In this document: positions 56,124 to 64,000 of the stretch, in pieces | Numbering within the stretch: the stretch's first letter is position 1 | Layout of the letters: each line of letters begins with the position of its first letter | Origin: Polaribacter pacificus | GTDB taxonomy: Bacteria > Bacteroidota > Bacteroidia > Flavobacteriales > Flavobacteriaceae | Direction: 5' to 3' | NCBI RefSeq assembly: GCF_038024035.1 | Contig: NZ_CP150664.1 | Span: forward strand, 186,001-250,000 | Length of the DNA stretch: 64,000 nt | Made by a program: the position numbers and the translations under genes | Notes under the pieces: generated by a model | What the model was told of the DNA's origin: nothing | What the model saw: the letters and a program-made list of their open reading frames with translations, nothing else | Database searches by the model: none

Positions 56124-56921
56124 CTATTTAAAACCACGTTGCCTTTTGGCTTCAAAAATAACAATGGCAGCTGCTACGGAAACATTCATAGAATCAATAG
56201 CTCCTTGCATAGGGATGTTAATATTTTGTGTTGCTGCCTTTCTAAACGCTTCTGACAAGCCCGTAGCTTCTGTTCCTACTGCAATTGCAGTTGGAGCTGT
56301 GTAGTCTTCAGTATCATAACGATTAGAGTTCTGTAAAGTAGTGGCATAAAGATGAATGTTGTGCTCCTTTAAAAAGGCAACAATTTCTTCTGTAGTCCCT
56401 ATACCAATTTGGTTGGTAAAAAGACAACCCACACTAGAGCGAATTATATTTGGATTGTAAAGATCTGTCTTAGGGTTTGCGATGAAGACTGCATCAACGT
56501 TTGCAGCATCAGCAGTTCTTAAAAGTGCGCCAATATTTCCAGGTTTTTCTGGAGCCTCCGCAACTAAAACTAGGGGAGTGCTGGTTTTAAATTGGATATC
56601 AGCCAATGCAAATGTTTTAGTTTTGGCAATAGCGATGATTCCTTCTGTGGTTTCTCGGTAGGCAATTTTTTGATAAATATCTTTTGAAATCTCTATCAAT
56701 TCAGTTTGCTCAGTTCGATGTTTGGAAGCTTCTAGTTCTGTTAGTTGATCTGGATAGAACAAAAGTGTTTCAAACTCATAGCCCGCTAGCTTAGCCATTT
56801 CAATTTCGCGAATGCCCTCTATAATAAAGCGCCCAGATTTTTTTCGTTCTCTAGATTTCTCTTGAAGCTTTAGCAACGATTTAATCACAGGGTTTTGGAT
56901 GCTTAAGATTTGTTTTGACAT
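56124..56921 (-). CDS. SpoU/TrmH-family RNA 2'-O-methyltransferase
   Basis: The 265-residue protein has the N-terminal L30e-like substrate-binding domain (about 1-95; QNPVIKSLLKLQEKSRERKKSGRFIIEG) and the SPOUT catalytic domain with VLVAEAPEKPGNIGALLRTADA, AVGTEATGLSEAF and the trefoil-knot motif IPMQGAIDSMNVSVAAAIVIFEA. It would transfer a methyl group from SAM to a ribose in rRNA or tRNA; the target (RlmB-like or another) is not evident. It is not clearly in an operon with its neighbours. Confidence 0.93.
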   Translation of the reverse strand: MSKQILSIQNPVIKSLLKLQEKSRERKKSGRFIIEGIREIEMAKLAGYEFETLLFYPDQLTELEASKHRTEQTELIEISKDIYQKIAYRETTEGIIAIAKTKTFALADIQFKTSTPLVLVAEAPEKPGNIGALLRTADAANVDAVFIANPKTDLYNPNIIRSSVGCLFTNQIGIGTTEEIVAFLKEHNIHLYATTLQNSNRYDTEDYTAPTAIAVGTEATGLSEAFRKAATQNINIPMQGAIDSMNVSVAAAIVIFEAKRQRGFK

Positions 56922-56974
56922 GGCGATAGTTAAAGAGCAAAAATAAGAAAACTAAAGATAGTTTCTATAAAAAA

Positions 56975-57003
56975 GAAAAGCCCTGAATTTCTTCAGAGCT
57001 TTT
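56975..57003 (-). terminator. Terminator-like hairpin after the 432-residue amidohydrolase gene
   Basis: An imperfect inverted repeat (AAAGC.CTGAA with TTCAG.GCTTT, 56976-57002) lies 20 bases past the stop on the minus strand, followed on that strand by a T-rich stretch. Confidence 0.6.
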
Positions 57004-57022
57004 ACAAGTATTGCTTTTGCAA

Positions 57023-58321
57023 TTATTGATTTTTGTATTTATTGGCATATCGTTTCCACAAGGTGGTTTGATGTGATTCTAAACTCAAGGTTCTCCCTTG
57101 GATAAATGCATGAGAAAGAACATTTGTTCTCATGTCTAAGGCATCTCCTTCAGAAATAAATAGGGTAGCGTCTTTTCCAACAGCTAAAGTTCCTACTCGA
57201 TCTTCTACACCTAAAATTTTAGCTGGGTTTGAGGTAATCAGCTTTAAAGCTTCTTCTTTTCCTAAACCATAGGCAGCATAAGTTCCTGCGTAAAAAGGCA
57301 AGTTTCTGGCACTCATACGCTCCATGTCTCCATCCATTCCAATAGCAACAGTTACTCCTTTTTCTACCAATAATTTTGCTAATTTATAAGAAAAATCATA
57401 ATCAGAATCATCTCCTCCAGGAATTCTATGTGCTCTTTGTACAATTACTGGTACATTGTTTTTAACCAAAACGTCTGCAACTTTATAGGCCTCGTCTCCG
57501 TTTACAATAACCAATTTAATTCCGTAGTCTTTAGCAAAATTAACAGCATCTATAATCTCTTTTTGACCATCGACATGCACATATAATTTTGTTGTCCCAT
57601 TTAACAAGCCTTCCATCGCCTCGTAAACAAGGTTCTTTGGGTTTCTTGGTCCAGCCAAATACGTTTTTGCATTTTCAATTTTTTCTTTAAAAAGAGCTAT
57701 GCTTTTTGTGTAATTAGGATTTGCTTTTGCACCGTTGTCTTCTCCTAACCACCATCTTCCAAAAGTAAGACTGTTTGGCCAAGAAGCATGAATTCCTTCA
57801 TCAGCTTTAATAATGGCATCCTCCCAGTTCCAAGCATCAAATTGTACAAGCGAAGAAGTTCCAGAAACCATACCACCTCTTGGTGTTATTTGTCCCATTA
57901 AAACTCCGTTTGGACGCATACTCTCTACTACTTTAGATTCTGCATTATAAGCAACAATACTTCTAATATGTGGCAAAAATGCACCAATTTCACGTTCGTC
58001 TATTGAGGCTTTTACCGCATCGATTTCACCCAATCCAAGAGTGGTATTAGAAACAATAAAACCAGGATAAACGTGTTTTCCTTTGGCATTGATTACTTTA
58101 CCCATACGAGCAATTCGCATGTTGGCACTTCCAACAAAACTTATCTTACCATCAGAAACCATGATTAATGAATTTTCTATCACAGTACCATCACCCAAGT
58201 GGGCAGTTGCACCTTCTATAGAAAAAGGAGCTGTTTGTTTTGATCCAGGCGTTTGCTGTGCAAAGCCTATTCCTATCATACATATAAATAGGATGCTATA
58301 TATCAGTTGTTTTTTCATCAT
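57023..58321 (-). CDS. Secreted amidohydrolase-like protein lacking the HxH metal motif
   Basis: The 432-residue protein has a signal peptide (about 1-21, ending GFAQ) and an imidazolonepropionase-like amidohydrolase fold: the composite start ATAHLGDGTVIENSLIMVSDGKISFVG and the end TSNPAKILGVEDRVGTLAVGKDATLFI. At the place where active enzymes have HxH after the first strand, it has YPGFIVSNTTLGL, so two zinc ligands are missing. It is likely inactive or unusual. It begins 4 bases after a larger amidohydrolase and may form a complex with it. Confidence 0.88.
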   Translation of the reverse strand: MMKKQLIYSILFICMIGIGFAQQTPGSKQTAPFSIEGATAHLGDGTVIENSLIMVSDGKISFVGSANMRIARMGKVINAKGKHVYPGFIVSNTTLGLGEIDAVKASIDEREIGAFLPHIRSIVAYNAESKVVESMRPNGVLMGQITPRGGMVSGTSSLVQFDAWNWEDAIIKADEGIHASWPNSLTFGRWWLGEDNGAKANPNYTKSIALFKEKIENAKTYLAGPRNPKNLVYEAMEGLLNGTTKLYVHVDGQKEIIDAVNFAKDYGIKLVIVNGDEAYKVADVLVKNNVPVIVQRAHRIPGGDDSDYDFSYKLAKLLVEKGVTVAIGMDGDMERMSARNLPFYAGTYAAYGLGKEEALKLITSNPAKILGVEDRVGTLAVGKDATLFISEGDALDMRTNVLSHAFIQGRTLSLESHQTTLWKRYANKYKNQ

Positions 58322-58325
58322 TTTT

Positions 58326-61289
58326 CTAGTTTAATAATTCTTCGGTATCACAATGAAGCTCTCTTTGTATTCTCTTTACAGGAGGCTGTACTTTTCCACC
58401 ATTAATTTTTTCATTCAGCATCATATTCATCAACAGGCTACGCTCTTTTTTGATAGCAGCTCTTTTAAGTAGGTCTTGTTCCATATCAAAATAAACAGTT
58501 CCTTCTATAATGGTTTTTTCTGCTTTTGCATAAATAGATAACGGATGGTCTGACCACAAAACAACATCTGCGTCTTTACCAACTTTTATACTTCCAACTC
58601 TATCATCTAAATGTAAGAGTTTAGCAGGGTTGATGGTTACCATATTCCATGCATCAACTTCTGATACACCACCGTATTTTGTGATTTTTGCAGCTTCTTG
58701 ATTCAATCGTCTAGACATTTCTCTATCATCAGAGTTGATAGCAACTGTAATCCCTTGACTTGCCATAATTGCAGCATTGTAAGGAATCGCATCATTTACT
58801 TCATATTTGTATGCCCACCAATCTGCAAAGGTTGATCCTCCTGCGCCATGTGCTTTCATTTTATCAGCAACTTTGTATCCTTCTAAGATATGTGTCAATG
58901 TATTGATGTTAAAATTAAAACGATCAGCAACTTTCATCAACATATTGATTTCACTTTGTACATATGAGTGTGCAGTTACAAAACGTTCTTTGTTAATGAT
59001 TTCTGCTAGCGTTTCAAGCTCTAAATCTTTTCTGTATGGTTTTCCACTTTTCTTAAGTGCATCGTATTCTTTAGCACGTTGAAAATAATCAGTAAATACT
59101 TGTTCTACTCCCATTCTTGTTTGAGGAAAACGAACTCCATTTTGACTACGTGATTGCTTTACATTTTCACCCAAAGCAAACTTGATAAATTTAGGAGCAT
59201 TGGTATAGATCATTTTATCTGCTTCTTCACCCCATTTTAATTTGATGATGGCAGAACGCCCTCCAATTGGATTGGCAGATCCGTGAAGTAATTGAGCAGA
59301 AGTTACACCACCTGCTAAATTTCTGTAAATATTCATGTCAGCTGGATTGATTGCATCTTCCATGGTTACTTCTGCGGTAGAATTGTGTCCAGACTCGTTT
59401 GATGATGATAAAGCGATATGTGTATGCTCATCAATGATTCCAGCAGTTAAATGCTTGTTGGTACCGTCTATTACTTTAGCACCTCTTGCGCTTAAGTTTT
59501 TACCAATCTGAGAAATCTTCCCATTTTTAATCAATACATCTGTATTTTTTAAAACACCGTCTTTTTCACTAGTCCATACGGTCGTGTTTTTAATCAACAA
59601 GGTTTCTTGTTTTGGTTTTGTCTCAAAACCATAAGCCACATTCGGATAAGTAACCTTAGCTACATAAGGGCTAACAGTTTTTCCTTTTTTAGAGCTTTTC
59701 GCTGATTCTTTTTTTCCAGTAGCTTTAAAAGCTGTCCATTGCATTTCTGTACCTTTTTCATCAACAACTACACCTTTAAAAGTAGTGCCATCTCCAGCTA
59801 AAGTACCTACAAAACGAGTAAATTTGGTTGGGTCTTCTTGGTTGTTTAAGGTTAACTGCATCCAGTCATCTCCATAAGAAAATCTATTTTTTAATTTGGT
59901 TTTCCCTTGAGTTACTGTTGCTGATTTTCCTTTGATACTAAGATTAAGCTTTTGGTTTGCATAGGTTAAAGTATAATCTCCAGAAACATCCTTAATATTC
60001 ATGTCTTTAATGACATTTTTGGCACCTTGTACCCAGTTTTCATAAAGTACAGTACTAGAGTCAAAAATTGCTCCAGAAGTAATTAAGAAGTTTGCATAGC
60101 TTCCTGCTTTTAGGGTTCCGATCTCATCAGATTTTCCTAAAATTTTAGCAGGTACAGTGGTTAAGGCTTCTAAGGCTTTGGTTTCGTCCAATCCGTAAGT
60201 AATTGCTTTTTGGATATTCTTTTGAAAACCACTCAACGATTTTAATTGATGTGTTGTAATGGTAAAAGGCACCTTGTTTTTAGCCAATACAGCTAAATTA
60301 GAAGGCTCTTGAGTCCATTTTCTCATATCACTTAAATCTAATTGATTTGCCATGTATGGGTTAGAAACATCGTATGCATTTCTAAAGTTGATAGGAACAA
60401 TATAGGTTGCATTTGAGTTTTTAATTGAATTGATGTTTTCATATTCTAAACCGCTTCCTACAATAGTGTATTGAACACCATTTTCATCTCCAATTTTATC
60501 AACACGTAAAGAGTTTAAATTGTTTCCTCCTGCGTCAAAGATTTGAACTAAGTTTTTGTTTCTGTTAAATGCCTCTAAAGAAAGATCTTTGTTTTTTGCT
60601 TTACCTGTTGCATACCATTCAGCATCAAAATATACTTGTCTAAGTAAGGCAGTAGACCCCATAATAGAGTTTGGATAAATTTGTCTAGATGTGCTGCTTT
60701 TTCTTAGAGAAAGATATTGGGCAGATCTGGTGTCTAATATTCTATATGCATCTGTAGAATTTGGGTTTAAAGCGACCAAGATTCCTGATCCACGAACAAT
60801 TCCATCTTGTAAATGAGTGTTGACTACACCAAAACCTGCTTTGATCATTTCTGAAGCTTTTCTGCTGTCAAAAGCAAAACTCTCCAAAGAATTGGTTTCT
60901 GGTCTAATATGGTCATTCCAGTAATAACCGGTTCTACCTGCTTCATATTGAGCTCCAGATCTAGTTGCAGTTCTGTTGGCTTGTGGAGCTTTCATTCCAA
61001 AGTTAGAATACAATTCTACAAAAGAAGGATAAATTGATTTTCCATCAAGATCCATCGTTGGAGTTCCTTTAGGAATCTTTACGTTGCGACCTACAGAGAC
61101 AACTTTACCATCTTTAATAAGTAAAGTTCCTTTTTTTACAATTTCTGTCGGACTCACATAAATAGTAGCATTGGTAAACGCCATTGCCGTATTTTCTGTT
61201 GTCTTTACTCCCGAGTTTGTTGGGAAATATTCTTGAGCTTGTAGCAGGCTAGTGCACAAAATCAACAATAAAAGCAGTGTTTTTTTCAT
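58326..61289 (-). CDS. Large secreted amidohydrolase with two tandem amidohydrolase modules
   Basis: The 987-residue protein has a signal peptide (about 1-18) and two halves. The N-terminal module (about 35-420) is degenerate, with SIYPSFVELYSNFGM where the HxH should be. A beta-rich spacer (about 430-530) follows. The C-terminal module (about 560-930) has DEHTHIAL (His622 and His624), His774 in AHSY, His800 in THIL and Asp854 in NSDDRE, a complete set of metal ligands. The substrate is unknown. It is in an operon with the smaller amidohydrolase-like gene, 4 bases apart; similar pairs occur in other flavobacteria. Confidence 0.9.
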   Translation of the reverse strand: MKKTLLLLLILCTSLLQAQEYFPTNSGVKTTENTAMAFTNATIYVSPTEIVKKGTLLIKDGKVVSVGRNVKIPKGTPTMDLDGKSIYPSFVELYSNFGMKAPQANRTATRSGAQYEAGRTGYYWNDHIRPETNSLESFAFDSRKASEMIKAGFGVVNTHLQDGIVRGSGILVALNPNSTDAYRILDTRSAQYLSLRKSSTSRQIYPNSIMGSTALLRQVYFDAEWYATGKAKNKDLSLEAFNRNKNLVQIFDAGGNNLNSLRVDKIGDENGVQYTIVGSGLEYENINSIKNSNATYIVPINFRNAYDVSNPYMANQLDLSDMRKWTQEPSNLAVLAKNKVPFTITTHQLKSLSGFQKNIQKAITYGLDETKALEALTTVPAKILGKSDEIGTLKAGSYANFLITSGAIFDSSTVLYENWVQGAKNVIKDMNIKDVSGDYTLTYANQKLNLSIKGKSATVTQGKTKLKNRFSYGDDWMQLTLNNQEDPTKFTRFVGTLAGDGTTFKGVVVDEKGTEMQWTAFKATGKKESAKSSKKGKTVSPYVAKVTYPNVAYGFETKPKQETLLIKNTTVWTSEKDGVLKNTDVLIKNGKISQIGKNLSARGAKVIDGTNKHLTAGIIDEHTHIALSSSNESGHNSTAEVTMEDAINPADMNIYRNLAGGVTSAQLLHGSANPIGGRSAIIKLKWGEEADKMIYTNAPKFIKFALGENVKQSRSQNGVRFPQTRMGVEQVFTDYFQRAKEYDALKKSGKPYRKDLELETLAEIINKERFVTAHSYVQSEINMLMKVADRFNFNINTLTHILEGYKVADKMKAHGAGGSTFADWWAYKYEVNDAIPYNAAIMASQGITVAINSDDREMSRRLNQEAAKITKYGGVSEVDAWNMVTINPAKLLHLDDRVGSIKVGKDADVVLWSDHPLSIYAKAEKTIIEGTVYFDMEQDLLKRAAIKKERSLLMNMMLNEKINGGKVQPPVKRIQRELHCDTEELLN

Positions 61290-61373
61290 GAGAAATAAGT
61301 TAGTTAATTAATTTTAGTAAATGTATTGATATGGTTTGTGGATTTTGAGTTTGAGCCCCAATTTAACAAAATT

Positions 61374-62456
61374 TTAAGAATCTTTTGGAGCTTCAATAGC
61401 GTAATAGCCAATGAGTAAATCAACTACATAATCATAAGAGTCGATTCCGTTTGCTTGTTTGTTGGCTTTTAAATAAGAGTTGTACCCTTTTTTAATATAA
61501 GGTTCAATGGGGTTTTGATAGGCCTGCCAGAATTTTGAGGTTTCTTGGTAATCCTTAACGATTCCTAAATGTACCTTTTCCCAAACGATACTTGCCAAAG
61601 CAGCATTTCTTTTTCTCAATTCAGCAAATGCATAGCTAAAGGCCATCCGGTAGCCAGAATACTGAAAAAACAAGTCAGGGTTAGAGGTGGCTGCTAAAAA
61701 GCCAACAAAATTAGCTTCATTTTCTGCAGCCCAACCTATTTGATGTGCCATCTCATGGCAGGTAGTTGCAGGAATACTAGTTTTTGGAATTCTATTATTA
61801 ATTTGGGCTTCACCAGTGATAGGGTTTAAATAGCCCAAAGTACTATTGTAGGTTTGTGCCAAACTCATTAAAGAGCTTTTAACGGAAGGTGTACTATAGG
61901 CAAATTGAGGATAGGTTTTTGCTAAAAAATCATAACCAACGGTTGCTTGATGGTATAAGTCTTGAGTTGTATAGGCATTGTTTACTAGCAAGCTATCATT
62001 GCTTGTTAGCTTTGAGTGTGTTTCATTTAATAATAAGACTAGTTTTTCATTGAGGTCTAGTAATTGACGTGTAGTGTATTGAGCATTCTTAATGTTTAGA
62101 TTCTTAGCAAGGGGTTCTCTAAAATAATTAAATCCCCAAAAGAGATAAAAGCATCCGTAGAGCACAGAAAATAATGCGGTAATTTGTAGCGTTTTTATGA
62201 GTGTTTTTTTAAATTTACTTCCAATAATTTGCAGTAATTTATAAAACAAAAACAAGATAAGCCCAAAAATCAATACATCGCCCATAGAAAAGGGCATCCA
62301 ACCAAATAACACTCTTAAAAAACGACTGATGTGTGGGTACATACCATTCGAATATACCTGCTCAATATGTTGAGGGTATTTTGAAAACCACTGCACCAAA
62401 ACAATCTGAACAGGGAGGAGCAGGGTTAGTATTAAAAGTGTTTTTTTGCGTTTCAT
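61374..62456 (-). CDS. DUF3810 membrane protein with a HExxH-like motif
   Basis: From the ATG at 62456 the 360-residue protein has an N-terminal membrane helix and two more near residues 45-75 and 85-115, then a soluble region. It carries TCHEMAHQIGWAAENEANFVGFLA, a zincin-type HExxH motif followed by a downstream Glu (ENEANF), suggesting a metallopeptidase. The family is DUF3810, restricted to a few phyla including Bacteroidota and some Firmicutes. Function has not been shown. A TTG at 62474 would add six residues and is not preferred. It is divergent from dnaB. Confidence 0.85.
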   Translation of the reverse strand: MKRKKTLLILTLLLPVQIVLVQWFSKYPQHIEQVYSNGMYPHISRFLRVLFGWMPFSMGDVLIFGLILFLFYKLLQIIGSKFKKTLIKTLQITALFSVLYGCFYLFWGFNYFREPLAKNLNIKNAQYTTRQLLDLNEKLVLLLNETHSKLTSNDSLLVNNAYTTQDLYHQATVGYDFLAKTYPQFAYSTPSVKSSLMSLAQTYNSTLGYLNPITGEAQINNRIPKTSIPATTCHEMAHQIGWAAENEANFVGFLAATSNPDLFFQYSGYRMAFSYAFAELRKRNAALASIVWEKVHLGIVKDYQETSKFWQAYQNPIEPYIKKGYNSYLKANKQANGIDSYDYVVDLLIGYYAIEAPKDS

Positions 62457-62579
62457 GGTTCCAAAAATAATCAATATATTGAATCTTGAGTGTTTATCAA
62501 CAGGTTAATAACAATTAACCTTTCATTTTTGTGCATAAAGAAATTAAAAAACTGTACAGTAAGTATCAACCTAAAAAAC

Positions 62580-62587
62580 TACATTTG
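62580..62587 (+). promoter_or_regulatory. Possible dnaB promoter, -7 element TACATTTG, very close to the start codon
   Basis: TACATTTG matches TAnnTTTG but ends only 5 bases before the dnaB ATG. If used, the mRNA would have almost no leader. The rest of the 136-base gap shows no better match. Confidence 0.35.
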
Positions 62588-62592
62588 CTTTC

Positions 62593-64000
62593 ATGGAAGA
62601 AACAAAATTTATACCTGGAAAACGGATAGATAAAGCCCGAATTATTGGCTTGGAAAAAGGAAAATTACCTCCACAGGCGATTGATTTTGAAGTAGCAGTA
62701 TTAGGGGCGATGATGATTGATAAGAAGGGGATTGATGATGTAATTGACATTCTTCATCCTGATGCTTTTTACGATAAAAGACATCAAGAAATCTATGCTG
62801 CCATTTATACCTTGTTTCAGAATTCTGAGCCTACAGATTTGCTAACAGTTTCTGCTCAATTGCGGAAAGATGGAAAGCTAGACTTAGTCGGAGGAGATTT
62901 TTACCTGATCAACCTAACGCAAAAAGTAGCCTCATCTGCACATATAGAATACCACGCCAGAATTATTTTACAGAAATACATTCAACGAAAATTAATTTCC
63001 ATTTCAAGTGATATCATAGAAAGCGCTTATGATGAAACCATGGATGTGTTTGATCTACTAGATGAAGCCGAAGCAAAACTCTTTGAAGTAACTCAAGGAA
63101 ATCTAAAAAAGGGATCTGAAGACGCAGGAGATCTTGTAAAGCAGGCCCTAAGAAAGATTCAAGATATTTCTAATCAAGAAGGGATGAGTGGTCTGGCTAC
63201 CGGATTCTCTAAACTAGATGCGCTAACCTCTGGTTGGCAACCTTCTGATTTAATTATTATTGCTGCTCGTCCGGGTATGGGTAAGACCGCCTTTGTTATT
63301 TCTATGGCAAAAAATATGGCCATAGATTTTGGACATGCAGTTGCCTTATTCTCACTAGAGATGTCATCTGTACAGTTAATTACACGTATGATTTCTTCAG
63401 AAACTGGATTGACTTCAGAAAAACTGCGTAAAGGAAATTTAGAAGCACATGAGTGGGAGCAGCTTAATGTAAAAGTTAAGAAACTATCAGATGCACCTAT
63501 TTATATAGATGATACACCCTCACTGTCTATTTTTGATCTAAGAGCAAAAGCCCGACGTTTGGTTTCGCAACACGGTGTTCGAATTATCGTGATTGATTAT
63601 TTACAGTTGATGACAGCTGGAGGTTCTGGTAAAGGTGGAGGAAATCGTGAGCAAGAAATTTCTACAATTTCTAGAAACTTAAAAGCCTTGGCCAAAGAAT
63701 TAGAAGTACCTGTTATTGCCTTATCACAATTGTCTCGTGCGGTAGAAACCCGTGGAGGAAGCAAACGACCTTTGTTATCTGATTTACGTGAGTCTGGAGC
63801 TATTGAGCAGGATGCAGATATCGTATCATTTATTTTCCGTCCAGAGTATTATGGTGTTACAGAATGGGATGATGATGAGCATACCTCTTGTGAAGGACAA
63901 GGAGAGTTTATCGTAGCCAAACACCGTAATGGTGGTTTGGAGAATATTCGCCTTAAATTTACTGGACATTTGGCTAAATTCTCAGATTTAGAAGAAGGCT
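62593..64000 (+). CDS. dnaB: Replicative DNA helicase DnaB (3' end beyond window)
   Basis: The first 469 codons are present and the frame is open to the window edge. The N-terminal domain (about residues 24-130) has KLPPQAIDFEVAVLGAMMID, and the RecA-like motor has the P-loop RPGMGKT at residues 226-232, FSLEMSS, VIDYLQLM (Walker B) and LSDLRESGAIEQDAD. DnaB unwinds DNA at the replication fork. The P-loop shows no intein insertion, an insertion site used in some bacteria. Start choice rests on the family's usual N-terminus. Confidence 0.96.
   Translation, partial: MEETKFIPGKRIDKARIIGLEKGKLPPQAIDFEVAVLGAMMIDKKGIDDVIDILHPDAFYDKRHQEIYAAIYTLFQNSEPTDLLTVSAQLRKDGKLDLVGGDFYLINLTQKVASSAHIEYHARIILQKYIQRKLISISSDIIESAYDETMDVFDLLDEAEAKLFEVTQGNLKKGSEDAGDLVKQALRKIQDISNQEGMSGLATGFSKLDALTSGWQPSDLIIIAARPGMGKTAFVISMAKNMAIDFGHAVALFSLEMSSVQLITRMISSETGLTSEKLRKGNLEAHEWEQLNVKVKKLSDAPIYIDDTPSLSIFDLRAKARRLVSQHGVRIIVIDYLQLMTAGGSGKGGGNREQEISTISRNLKALAKELEVPVIALSQLSRAVETRGGSKRPLLSDLRESGAIEQDADIVSFIFRPEYYGVTEWDDDEHTSCEGQGEFIVAKHRNGGLENIRLKFTGHLAKFSDLEEG

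Noticed and set aside
62593..64000. Intein in dnaB
   Set aside because: The P-loop and Walker B motifs are continuous with no insertion in the part of the gene that is visible.

Overview
The window is a chromosomal segment from a Bacteroidota bacterium, almost certainly a (probably marine) member of the Flavobacteriaceae. The DNA is AT-rich and genes sit on both strands in short operons. Shine-Dalgarno sequences are mostly missing. Many transcription units start behind the Bacteroidota -7 element TAnnTTTG. Several families are typical of or restricted to the phylum (DUF4290, DUF3810, DUF2490, OstA-like, a fused DnaQ/GIY-YIG protein, a two-motif DnaJ). There are no phage, IS or CRISPR elements. 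Most of the window is core genome, with a few accessory islands.

Layout. 1-1218: the tail of an outer-membrane porin, an FMN-binding protein and a small membrane protein. 1245-5171: guaB, then on the minus strand an OmpH/Skp chaperone, and a voltage-gated channel gene abutting miaA. 5278-10140: a two-gene minus-strand operon encoding two secreted cysteine proteases, one papain-like and one caspase-like with four repeats; this is the most unusual locus here. 10306-16981: a serine-biosynthesis block (serC, serA, DUF1015, a YggS-type PLP protein, a DnaQ/GIY-YIG fusion), preceded by a LuxC-like acyl-CoA reductase that is divergent from a 2[4Fe-4S] ferredoxin. 17035-25222: a surface protein, ychF, and a parE-parC-mscS operon. 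25219-28751: a cobamide-uptake locus (BtuF-like lipoprotein divergent from a cobalamin riboswitch and a BtuB-like receptor). 28856-35250: a UvrD/PcrA helicase, DUF4290-murA, grpE-dnaJ. 35279-35591: RNase P RNA. 35780-38711: aconitase and a TlpA-like thioredoxin. 38735-39790: a tandem duplication of small secreted proteins together with their control regions and terminators. 39828-41949: DUF2490 and beta-carbonic anhydrase, divergent from a TetR-type regulator across a perfect palindrome. 41938-46265: a class III aminotransferase, an OstA-like LPS-transport protein, and a group II amino acid decarboxylase. 46312-50722: a nitrite-reduction cluster (NirK fused to cytochrome c, a NirV-like protein, a Sco copper chaperone, a porin) behind an FNR/DNR-like palindrome. 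50739-62456: purA, a Fur-family regulator, relA/spoT, an M48 protease, a SpoU methyltransferase, two secreted amidohydrolases and DUF3810. From 62593 to the end: the start of dnaB.

How the parts work together. Housekeeping modules cover purine synthesis (guaB, purA), the stringent response, topoisomerase IV, peptidoglycan (murA), protein folding and the TCA cycle. The accessory modules are respiratory nitrite reduction, B12 acquisition, CO2 hydration under a local regulator, and the secreted protease pair. Regulatory sites were read by eye and are candidates only; protein calls rest on recognised motifs and lengths, not on database searches.
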